In this document: piece after piece, positions 7,759 through 13,731 of the stretch
How positions within the stretch are numbered: position 1 is the stretch's first letter
How the letters are laid out: each line of letters starts with the position of its first letter
Assembly (NCBI GenBank): GCA_030428695.1
Contig: JAUIEM010000268.1
Location: forward strand, 1-13,954
Source of the DNA: a bacterium
GTDB lineage: Bacteria > Planctomycetota > J058 > JAJDCP01
Reading direction: 5' to 3'
DNA length: 13,954 bases
Program-made: the position numbers and the translations under genes
Notes under the pieces: model-generated
Database searches by the model: none
The model's input: the letters and a program-made list of their open reading frames with translations, nothing else
Told to the model about the DNA's origin: nothing

Positions 7759-9684
7759 GTGAAGGACAGACGCGTCGAAGTCGCCGCGCTCGCCCGCGAG
7801 GGACCGAGCTCCGAAGCCCCGATCTGCCGGGTCGGCGAGGGCATGTTGGCCAAGCTGCGCAGCGCACCGGGCGACCTCGTCGAGATCCGCGGGCGCCGCT
7901 CGGCGGCCGCCAAGCTCGTGCTGGTCCAGGGGCTGGGGGACGGCGTCTGCGAGGTCGACCCGCAGCGCCTGGCCCAGGCCGGCATCGAAGGGGAAGCCTC
8001 GGTGCGGCTGGCGGCGACCCCGCGGCGCTACGCGCGGCGGGTGATCCTCAGCCCCGACACCGCCGTCCTCGACATGATCGCGCTCGAAGACGGCGACCCT
8101 TCGCTCGTCGGCCTGCCGGTCGTGCGCGGCTCGACGCTGCACAACCCGGTGACCGGCAAGACCGCCTTCGTGATCCGCGAGACCTTCCCCTCCGGCGTCG
8201 TGTGCCTCGGGCCGAACACCCACTACTCGATCATCAAGCCGGGCAAGGCCGAGAAGAGCCGCCAGGTCTCCAGCCTCGACCTCGGGGGCATGCGCCACGA
8301 GATCCACCGGCTGCGCGACCTGTTCGAGCTCGCGCTGCGCAAGCCCGAGGTGTTCGACAACCTCGGCCTGGACGGGCCGAAGGTGTTCCTGCTCAGCGGA
8401 CCGGCCGGCGCGGGCAAGAGCGTGCTGGTCGAGGCCCTCGCGTTCGAGGTCAAGGCCTCGAAGCTCGTGCTCTCCTTCCCGCGCATCGCGATGGCGACCA
8501 AGGAGCGCCCGGCCAGCGTCTTCGCCCGCACCCTCGAGGAGGCGAAGCGCAACCTGCCCGCCCTGCTCGTGCTCGAGGACGTCGACGCCGACCTCGGGGG
8601 CGAGGCCGTCGAGGCGGCCTGCTCCCTGCTCGCAGAGGTGCGGTCCCGGGCGCGGATGGCGGCGGTGCTGACCTGCCGGGCGCCGGAGAAGCTGTCGCGG
8701 GCGCTCGCGGGCCAGTGCGAGGACGTCACCGCCCTGCCGCTGCCCGATCTCGCCGAGCGGGAGGAGATCCTGCGGGTGGCCGCCCGCCACATCGCGATGC
8801 AGGACGTCGCCTTCGACGACATCGCGGCGGCGACCTCGGGCGCGGTCGCCGGCGACCTGATCGGGCTGCTCAAGGAGGCCGTGCTGGTCGCCTACCAGGA
8901 GGCGGTCGACGAGGCGCGCCCCGAGACCAGCCTGGTGCTCTCCTCCGAGCACTTCGCGGTCGCCCTGCGACGCTTCGTGCCGAGCGGCCGCGAGCTCGCG
9001 CCGTCCTGCCTGTCCCTCCCGGGAGGCTTCGCCGCCGTCCTGGCCGACGGCGCGGTGCTCGACCACGCCCGCAACCTGCTGCTCAACCTCGACGCGCCGC
9101 GGCCCCGGGGGGTCCTGCTCAGCGGGCCGGCGGGGTCCGGCAAGTCGACCTTCGTCGCCGGGCTGGCCTTCGAGCTGATCGGGCCCCTCCCCTGCCTCAA
9201 GGCCTCCCCCCTCGTTCCCTTCGAGGACGGGCTGCGGGCCCTCAAACAGCGCCTGGCGCGCGGCGAGGGGGGGATGTTCTGCATCGAGGACGCCGACCGC
9301 CTCGGGCGCGACGAGCGGGAGCTCCTGCGCGCCTTCCTGTTCGCCTCCGACCCGCGCTGGCAGGCGCTGGTGACGGCGCGCGAGCCGGCCGCTCTCGGTG
9401 GGCTGCTCGCGCCGGGCTGTCTGGAAGCCGAGCTCGCCCTCGCGCCGCCGGATGCGGGCCAACGCGAGCGCTTCTTCTCCCAGCTCTTCGCCGGGCTCGA
9501 GCTCAAGCGCGGCCTGAGCCACGGCTCGATGGCGGGCGCGACGGAGGGCCTCTGGCCCGAACAGCTCGCCCGGGTCGCGAAGAAGGCGGTCGAGCTGTGT
9601 CTGGCGGAGGCGGGCGAGGACCTCCCCCGGCTCGGCAACAAGACCTTCAAGGCGGCGCTCGCGGCGGTGACCGGGAACCCGTGA
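7759..9684 (+). CDS. Cdc48/p97-like tandem AAA protein with altered catalytic residues
   Basis: A 641-residue soluble protein laid out like Cdc48/p97/VAT. Residues about 5-90 resemble the double-psi barrel N subdomain (GDLVEIRGRRSAAAKL) and about 92-165 the second N subdomain (GLPVVRGSTL). AAA module D1 runs about 171-410 and D2 about 415-640. Walker A is GPAGAGKS (214-221) in D1 and GPAGSGKS (456-463) in D2. Each Walker B ends Glu-Asp, not Asp-Glu (E273/D274; E510/D511). The sensor-1 Asn is replaced by C306 and A540, and the arginine-finger positions by Q319/D322 and C554/A557. Canonical family members are hexameric unfoldases that extract proteins from complexes. This one may hydrolyse ATP poorly or act as a scaffold. 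The start is GTG at 7759 with a modest CGGAG upstream. It stands alone, divergent from cutA and ended by the hairpin at 9730-9756. The family call is firm at the fold level; the substrate is unknown. Confidence 0.85.
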   Translation: MKDRRVEVAALAREGPSSEAPICRVGEGMLAKLRSAPGDLVEIRGRRSAAAKLVLVQGLGDGVCEVDPQRLAQAGIEGEASVRLAATPRRYARRVILSPDTAVLDMIALEDGDPSLVGLPVVRGSTLHNPVTGKTAFVIRETFPSGVVCLGPNTHYSIIKPGKAEKSRQVSSLDLGGMRHEIHRLRDLFELALRKPEVFDNLGLDGPKVFLLSGPAGAGKSVLVEALAFEVKASKLVLSFPRIAMATKERPASVFARTLEEAKRNLPALLVLEDVDADLGGEAVEAACSLLAEVRSRARMAAVLTCRAPEKLSRALAGQCEDVTALPLPDLAEREEILRVAARHIAMQDVAFDDIAAATSGAVAGDLIGLLKEAVLVAYQEAVDEARPETSLVLSSEHFAVALRRFVPSGRELAPSCLSLPGGFAAVLADGAVLDHARNLLLNLDAPRPRGVLLSGPAGSGKSTFVAGLAFELIGPLPCLKASPLVPFEDGLRALKQRLARGEGGMFCIEDADRLGRDERELLRAFLFASDPRWQALVTAREPAALGGLLAPGCLEAELALAPPDAGQRERFFSQLFAGLELKRGLSHGSMAGATEGLWPEQLARVAKKAVELCLAEAGEDLPRLGNKTFKAALAAVTGNP

Positions 9685-9729
9685 GCGACGGCCGCCCCGC
9701 CGTCCACAGGAGACAGTGCGCCATCGAGA

Positions 9730-9763
9730 AGACGACCGCCGCTGAGGCGGTCGTCTCTTGTGT
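9730..9763 (+). terminator. Intrinsic terminator-like hairpin between convergent genes
   Basis: AGACGACCGCC (9730-9740), loop GCTGA, GGCGGTCGTCT (9746-9756): a perfect 11-bp stem followed by CTTGTGTT on the plus strand. It lies 45 bases after the AAA gene stop and 21 bases beyond the stop of the convergent metalloprotease gene, so it may end transcripts from both sides. The U-tract is mediocre on the plus strand and absent on the minus strand. Confidence 0.75.
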
Positions 9764-9777
9764 TCGCTGCGTGCGCT

Positions 9778-11568
9778 CTACGCGCGCTGCGTGGCGGGCC
9801 GGCGCCGGCGCGCGAGCACCAGCAGGCCGACACCGAGCAGCCAGGTCCAGGCGGCGCCGTCGGGAGCGCTGCCCATCGCGCAGCCGCCACCCCCGCCACC
9901 GCCCCCGCCCTCAGCCGAGGCGCCCGGTGCGGGGTTGCTCGGGGCTGGGTTCGGCGTCGGCGTCGGCGGAGGCGGCGCTCCGTCCGACGTGAAGGAGAAG
10001 CCGTTGAAGGTCGCGTCCTGCCCATTCGGGTGGATCACGGTGACCAGGACCGAGCCTTGGGCATGGCTCGGCGTCTGGGTGACCAGACGGGTCGGGGAAG
10101 CGAGCTGGACGTTCTCGGCGAGGGTGTCTCCGTACAAGACCTTGCAGCCGTCGACAAAGTCCTCGCCGTCGATGAAGACCTGGGTCCCCCCGCCGCCCGG
10201 GCCGTCGCTCGGGCTCAGGCCGGTGATCGTCGGGCCGGGACGCATCACCTCGAAGCCGCCGGTCAGGATCGCGAGGTTGTCACCCCCCGCGTTCCGCACG
10301 ATCACCGATCGCAGGCCGGGCATCGCGAACGGCTGCACGTACAGCGTCGCGATCACCTGGTTGCCGTTGAACAGGGCGTTGTTGACCTGCACGTCGCCGT
10401 TGTCGTTGCCGACCTCGAGGATGCTCCCGGGGAACAGTCCGTTGCCCCCGAACGAGACCGTGATGGTCTTGCCGAGGTTGCCGACCCCCATGTTGCCCTG
10501 GTTGACGCTGGTCAGGTTGTACTTCTGCCCGGACGGATCGGGCAGCGCGACCAGCGCGCCGAGGTCGAGGATCTCGCCGGCGGCGAGGAAGATGTCGCTC
10601 GGGCTGCTGTTGCCCCCGACGAAGGTGGTCGTGAAGCTCGTCGTCGGGTTGGAGATCTGGAACATGTTCGCGTCGGTCACCGGCCCGTCCAGAGGCTCGA
10701 CGTAGACCTCGTAGGTCCCGAAGGCGAGGCCGCTGATCGCGAAGCTCCCGTCCGCTGCGGTCAGGGTGGACGAGGCCGGGATCCCGTTCTGGTCGATCGC
10801 GACGACGTGGCCTGCGACGATCGGGTTGCCGCCGACCGTCCACGAACCGGTCAGGCTTCCGGTGCCGCTCGCGACCGGATACAGCGAGCGCGCGCCGGCG
10901 ATGTCGTCGGCCTGCAGCGAGCGCTGGGTCTTCGAGTTCGAGAAGGTGAAGGGCACCATCGTGCAACCCCACACCGGGCTGTGGTCGAGCCCGAGCAGGT
11001 GTCCGATCTCGTGGGTGGCGACGGCCTGGATGTCGAAGGTCGAGCCCCCGGGGTTGGCGGTCGGCGTCGAGAAGGTGAAGTCGCGGCCGTTGAAGATGAT
11101 GTCCGCGTCGACGATCTGGTTGCCGACGAACTCGACCGGCGTGATCGCGACCAGCCCGCTGCTGGCCGTGCCGAAGAAGCCGGTCTCGTTGTTCTCGTCG
11201 AAGGTGATCATGTGGACGCCGTTGTCGGTGTAGTCGGACGACGGCCGATCGCGGTCGGGGCCGAGATCCTCGTAGAAGCTGATCCCGGAGCCGGTGACCT
11301 CCTCCCAGGCGGCGAAGGCGAGCCGGATCGCGGCGTCCTCGCTCTCGTCGGGGATATCGTCCGAGCCGGCGCGCCGGATCACGTACGGGATGAGCGGGGC
11401 GTTGCCCGCCCAGGTCATCCCGCCCGCTTCCTGGTTGAGGCGGACGAAAGCGTAGGTCGTGTACGAGCACAACGTCACGCCGAGGAGCGCGACCGCCAGA
11501 CCGGACACGATGAGCGCGCGCCTGGTCACGGTCACGGCAGGGCAGCGCAGCTCGGATTCACAGGACAT
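9778..11568 (-). CDS. Secreted matrixin-type zinc metalloprotease with IPT/TIG-like module and MYXO-CTERM-like tail
   Basis: A 596-residue exported protease. Residues 16-36 form a signal peptide or anchor with a twin arginine at 16-17 and a possible cleavage after TTYA (37-40). The catalytic domain (about 52-232) carries the metzincin zinc motif HEIGHLLGLDH (186-196) and a likely Met-turn at M204 (CTMVPF). No propeptide or cysteine switch separates signal and catalytic domain. Residues about 236-300 look like a carboxypeptidase-regulatory beta domain (AADGSFAISGLAFGTYEVYV). Residues about 445-527 look like an IPT/TIG immunoglobulin-like domain (PTITGLSPSDGPGGGGTQV). Then come a Pro/Thr linker (531-548), nine glycines (554-562), C563, a hydrophobic stretch (571-586) and RRRR: the layout of MYXO-CTERM surface-sorting tails. 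ATG at 11568 was chosen because GGAGGG lies six bases upstream and the signal peptide follows; 92 further codons upstream lack protein-like character. It is probably the last gene of a three-gene operon. Confidence 0.9.
   Translation of the reverse strand: MSCESELRCPAVTVTRRALIVSGLAVALLGVTLCSYTTYAFVRLNQEAGGMTWAGNAPLIPYVIRRAGSDDIPDESEDAAIRLAFAAWEEVTGSGISFYEDLGPDRDRPSSDYTDNGVHMITFDENNETGFFGTASSGLVAITPVEFVGNQIVDADIIFNGRDFTFSTPTANPGGSTFDIQAVATHEIGHLLGLDHSPVWGCTMVPFTFSNSKTQRSLQADDIAGARSLYPVASGTGSLTGSWTVGGNPIVAGHVVAIDQNGIPASSTLTAADGSFAISGLAFGTYEVYVEPLDGPVTDANMFQISNPTTSFTTTFVGGNSSPSDIFLAAGEILDLGALVALPDPSGQKYNLTSVNQGNMGVGNLGKTITVSFGGNGLFPGSILEVGNDNGDVQVNNALFNGNQVIATLYVQPFAMPGLRSVIVRNAGGDNLAILTGGFEVMRPGPTITGLSPSDGPGGGGTQVFIDGEDFVDGCKVLYGDTLAENVQLASPTRLVTQTPSHAQGSVLVTVIHPNGQDATFNGFSFTSDGAPPPPTPTPNPAPSNPAPGASAEGGGGGGGGGCAMGSAPDGAAWTWLLGVGLLVLARRRRPATQRA
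9884..9910. repeat. C-rich/G-rich tract encoding nine glycines
   Basis: The plus strand is a run of CCG, CCA and CCC triplets. The coding (minus) strand reads as G-runs of two to five bases split by single C or T. It encodes the poly-Gly segment of the metalloprotease tail. Mixed codons limit simple slippage, but several close G-runs could form a G-quadruplex in the coding strand or mRNA. Confidence 0.6.
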
Positions 11569-11650
11569 CGGCAACCCTCCGGTGCTCCGGACCTGGAAGA
11601 CAACTGCTCGGCTTCGCGGGCCCTCGCCGCCGCTGGCTGCGCCGCTCGTC

Positions 11651-11675
11651 GCTCGCATAGAGCGCGTGTGCGAGC
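11651..11675. repeat. Inverted repeat between the exported-protein gene and the metalloprotease gene
   Basis: GCTCGCA (11651-11657) and TGCGAGC (11669-11675) are perfect complementary arms around an 11-base loop. It sits in the 172-base gap ahead of the metalloprotease start. There is no T-run on either side, so it is not a typical terminator; an mRNA processing or stability element is possible. I saw no convincing promoter in the same gap. Confidence 0.4.
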
Positions 11676-11740
11676 TCCTCGCTCCTTGCCATCGACGACG
11701 ATCCCTCACGGAGAACGAGCATGTGTTCCCTTCCCGTCCC

Positions 11741-12319
11741 TTAGCGGCCTTCTCCAGCGGTCTTCCTGGCGCGGTAGTGTTCGCGGACGTAGTCGAGCAG
11801 CTCCGGCTCGGGGGTCTCGTCCATCTCTCCCTCGCGATGCTCACCCGTCATCTCGTCGACCAGCTCGAGGCCGGCCATCTCGCGGCGGGCGCGTCCGTCT
11901 TTCAGGCTGTACTTGCCTTGCGCGAGGCCGACGCAGAACCGGGCCGGCGCGTCGGGGGCCTGCTCGACCGCGACGAGCACGCGCTCGCCGAGCTCGAAGC
12001 TCGACGTCCCGTGGATCATCAGTTTGCGCTCCCCGAGCTGGCCGCCCCAGCGCCGGAAGGTGAAGATCCCGTCGGCGAACTGGTACGTCTCACCGATCTT
12101 CTCGACCTCGGAGCTGAAGAAGCACTCTTCGACGCGAAGGGAGATCTCGGTGTAGATCACGCCGTCCTCGGTCTCGCCGGCTTCGATGGCGACGACTTCG
12201 CCGAGCACCGTCGTGCTCGCCCGCTCGAGGACCTGGTCGGCGCTCATCGCGACCACGGTGGTCGCCAGGGCCGGACCGGCGCAGACAGTCAGGAGGAGGC
12301 AGAGGCCGATTCGTTGCAT
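11741..12319 (-). CDS. Exported protein of unknown function, beta-rich, with GERVLV/VGLAQGKY motifs
   Basis: A 192-residue protein. Residues 1-19 form a clear Sec signal peptide (MQRIGLCLLLTVCAGPALA) with a likely cleavage before T20. The mature part opens with a predicted strand pattern (TTVLGEVVAIEAGETEDGVIYTEISLRVEECF), then a Trp-Gly-Gly segment (91-93), IHGTSSFELGERVLVAVE (102-119) and FCVGLAQGKYSL (128-139). The tail (about 150-192) is charged and probably helical. This order (early strands, Gly-Gly pair, 'F..GE.VLV', 'VG..QGKY') recalls uncharacterised exported proteins that I associate with metalloprotease neighbours in deltaproteobacteria; that resemblance is from memory and I know no assigned function. 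The ATG is preceded by GGAG at seven bases. The gene starts 14 bases after the stop of the HAMP-like membrane protein and ends 172 bases before the metalloprotease, so a role in export, folding or control of that protease is an inference from position only. Confidence 0.8.
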   Translation of the reverse strand: MQRIGLCLLLTVCAGPALATTVVAMSADQVLERASTTVLGEVVAIEAGETEDGVIYTEISLRVEECFFSSEVEKIGETYQFADGIFTFRRWGGQLGERKLMIHGTSSFELGERVLVAVEQAPDAPARFCVGLAQGKYSLKDGRARREMAGLELVDEMTGEHREGEMDETPEPELLDYVREHYRARKTAGEGR

Positions 12320-12333
12320 CGCTTGCTCCGGTG

Positions 12334-12756
12334 TCAGTCGCTGCTGGACGCGAGGGTGGTGACGAGCTCGTTGACCTCGTCCGCGAGCGGCAGCAGCTGG
12401 TCGCCCTGGCGGAGCCGGACGGAGCCGGACACGCGCCCCTCTTCACGGTAGGTCGTGTGGACCTCGCGGATCGAGGTCTGGATGCGGTACGCGGCTCCGA
12501 GCAGCCGGTGCCAGTGGACGACGCAGTAGATCGCCAGCCCGATCGATCCGAAGCTGAGCAGGGTCGTCACGATGCCGAGCATGTACAGGCTGCCGAGGCC
12601 GATCTGCCCGGAGTCGCCGGTCATCAGGGCGGGGAAGGCAGTGTAGGCGAAGAAGCCGAACAGGATCAGGTTGACCGTGGCGAGGGCCCAGATCAGCTTG
12701 TAGCCGAGCAGGACGCTGCGGTCGGCGACGAAGGCCTTGCGGCGGTTCGGGGTCAC
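12334..12756 (-). CDS. Two-helix membrane protein with a C-terminal HAMP-like domain and no output domain
   Basis: A 140-residue inner-membrane protein. Transmembrane helices are predicted at about 19-42 (YKLIWALATVNLILFGFFAY) and 53-80 (IGLGSLYMLGIVTTLLSFGSIGLAIYCVV). They are followed at 81-137 by a HAMP-like module: HRLLGAAYRIQTSIREV as the first amphipathic helix, RVSGSVRLRQGDQLLPLADEVNELVTTL as the connector and second helix. The Pro that usually opens HAMP helix 1 is Ala here. HAMP domains normally pass signals from membrane helices to a kinase, cyclase or chemoreceptor tail, but this protein stops right after the HAMP. The start is GTG at 12756, supported by GAGGAG about seven bases upstream; the open frame continues to 13494 but that extension is Arg/Pro-rich and not protein-like. 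It heads the operon with the exported protein and metalloprotease. It may be a signalling adaptor or a structural membrane protein. Confidence 0.82.
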   Translation of the reverse strand: MTPNRRKAFVADRSVLLGYKLIWALATVNLILFGFFAYTAFPALMTGDSGQIGLGSLYMLGIVTTLLSFGSIGLAIYCVVHWHRLLGAAYRIQTSIREVHTTYREEGRVSGSVRLRQGDQLLPLADEVNELVTTLASSSD

Positions 12757-13097
12757 GGGTGTGCTCCTCGGTAGGACCCTGACGCGGACGGGCGGAGCTG
12801 GATGCATGCAACCAGGTCGCTGCGCACACGGCGGAGGGTGTTTCATGCTAGCAGATAGTAGCGTGCAACGGGTGGGGCGGCTAGACCTATTTGCAGTTGA
12901 GGGACCCGAAGCGATCCTCGCGCCGGAACGAATGACAACGACATACGAGACAGTGGGACGCCGCCGGGCCGCATACGAAACCCAATGCGACGAATGGTGC
13001 GTCCAGCTTCCCGTTTTTGGTCGCCCAACGCCGCCGGTCAGTCCGCGTACCACCGCCGTCCCTTTCGGACCCGAGCGGGCCGCAGCAGCCGCTGTCG

Positions 13098-13111
13098 CTC
13101 GTGCGCACGAG
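13098..13111. promoter_or_regulatory. Perfect 14-base palindrome upstream of the YbjN-like gene (possible operator)
   Basis: CTCGTGCGCACGAG reads identically on both strands with no central gap. It ends nine bases before the candidate -35 at 13121, where a dimeric activator would typically bind. The regulator is unknown. Chance palindromes of this length are rare in a 444-base gap but not impossible in GC-rich DNA. Confidence 0.45.
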
Positions 13112-13120
13112 ATTTCGCCG

Positions 13121-13149
13121 TTGCTCCCGCGTGCCGGACGCGCTATGAA
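13121..13149 (+). promoter_or_regulatory. Candidate promoter for the YbjN-like gene
   Basis: TTGCTC (13121-13126), 17-base spacer, TATGAA (13144-13149), about 50 bases ahead of the ATG at 13201. The matches to sigma70 consensus are three and four of six, so the case rests on ideal spacing and position. The gene also has a good Shine-Dalgarno, AAGGAG, five bases before its ATG. Confidence 0.4.
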
Positions 13150-13200
13150 TAGCTTCCACAACCGCAGACCGTTCAGGCCTCGACCTGTGAAGGAGTTGTC

Positions 13201-13683
13201 ATGAGTTTGATGCGCCGGATGTCCCTCGAACGCTTCGAGGAAGTGATGGCGGAGCTGGGCGTGCAGTTCACCCCGCTCGGCGAAAACCACTACGCCGCCA
13301 AGCACGGTTCGACCGTGGTCGAGATCAAGGCCGAGCCCTGGAAGGCCCGGGACCTGCTGGTCCAGGTGTCTGCGACCGTGGTCGAGGGAGGCGCCTTCTC
13401 CGAGGAGCTCGGCAGAAAGCTCCTCGACCTCAACGTCAGCCATCCGTTCGGAAGCTTCGGCCTCGACGCTGCGGGCAATGTGATCTTCCGTCACTGCCTG
13501 GTCGGCTCCACGCTCGACGTCAAGGAGCTGAAGACGTCCTTCCAGTCGGTCGCCGAGACCGCCGATGAGTGGGATGACAAGCTGGTCGAGCTGGCGGGCG
13601 GGACCCGCGCGAGCGAATCCGAGCGCTGGGCCTCCGTCGAGTGGAAGGGTGGCGAAGCCCCCGCCGAAAGTGCCGACAGCTGA
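13201..13683 (+). CDS. YbjN-like (type III secretion chaperone-fold) protein
   Basis: A 160-residue soluble protein with no signal peptide or membrane helix. It has the sequence flow of YbjN/TY-chaperone-like domains: an N-terminal helix (SLERFEEVMAELGV), a beta sheet (YAAKHGSTVVEIKAEPW, DLLVQVSATVVEG), then the most typical part, KLLDLNVSHPFGSFGLDAAGNVIFRHCLVGSTLD (about 73-106), and a last helix ending in ADEWDDKLVEL (121-131). The C-terminal 25 residues are Ser/Glu-rich and probably disordered. The fold resembles CesT-type secretion chaperones; bacterial YbjN proteins are loosely tied to stress and motility, but no biochemical role is settled. The ATG is well supported by AAGGAG at five bases. 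A short gap (48 bases) to the next plus-strand gene suggests an operon. The family call rests on motif resemblance. Confidence 0.75.
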   Translation: MSLMRRMSLERFEEVMAELGVQFTPLGENHYAAKHGSTVVEIKAEPWKARDLLVQVSATVVEGGAFSEELGRKLLDLNVSHPFGSFGLDAAGNVIFRHCLVGSTLDVKELKTSFQSVAETADEWDDKLVELAGGTRASESERWASVEWKGGEAPAESADS

Positions 13684-13731
13684 TCCGTCGCACCTCTAGC
13701 TGCCCGACAGCCTTCGACCAGGAGCTCCCCG

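Larger units (their letters stand above)
12757..13200. other. Divergent intergenic region, 444 bases, apparently non-coding
   Basis: This stretch separates the minus-strand HAMP-protein operon from the plus-strand YbjN-like gene. It is visibly less GC-rich than the genes, especially 12840-12990, and its open frames lack codon bias or recognisable protein. It contains the HAMP-gene Shine-Dalgarno, an 8-base palindrome TGCATGCA (12803-12810), a 14-base palindrome (13098-13111) and a candidate promoter (13121-13149). For the minus operon the AT-richer patch 12841-12868 is the likeliest promoter position (TTGCAC at 12868-12863), but I could not find a good matching -10. A small RNA cannot be excluded; none is recognised. 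Confidence 0.6.

Noticed and set aside
7714..9522. A 602-codon minus-strand frame, and a 769-codon plus-strand frame at 7683-9992
   Set aside because: Both are shadows of the Cdc48-like gene, which has clear Walker motifs in its own frame; their translations are low-complexity.
11569..11844. Ninety-two extra N-terminal codons for the metalloprotease
   Set aside because: The translated stretch is Arg/Ser-rich and overlaps the exported-protein gene, and a signal peptide with a good Shine-Dalgarno begins at 11568.
9760..12063. A 767-codon plus-strand frame antisense to the metalloprotease and exported-protein genes
   Set aside because: The minus-strand genes have a zinc motif, signal peptides and ribosome-binding sites; this frame has none of these.
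12803..12810. TGCATGCA palindrome
   Set aside because: Eight-base palindromes occur often by chance, and it is not placed near a recognisable promoter element.
13010..13025. T-run in the intergenic region considered as a terminator
   Set aside because: No stable hairpin precedes it and no plus-strand gene ends upstream.
12757..13494. N-terminal extension of the HAMP-like protein up to 13494, and small frames at 12737-13204 and 12843-13159
   Set aside because: They cross the YbjN-like gene or AT-richer non-coding DNA, lack motifs, and a good Shine-Dalgarno supports the GTG at 12756.
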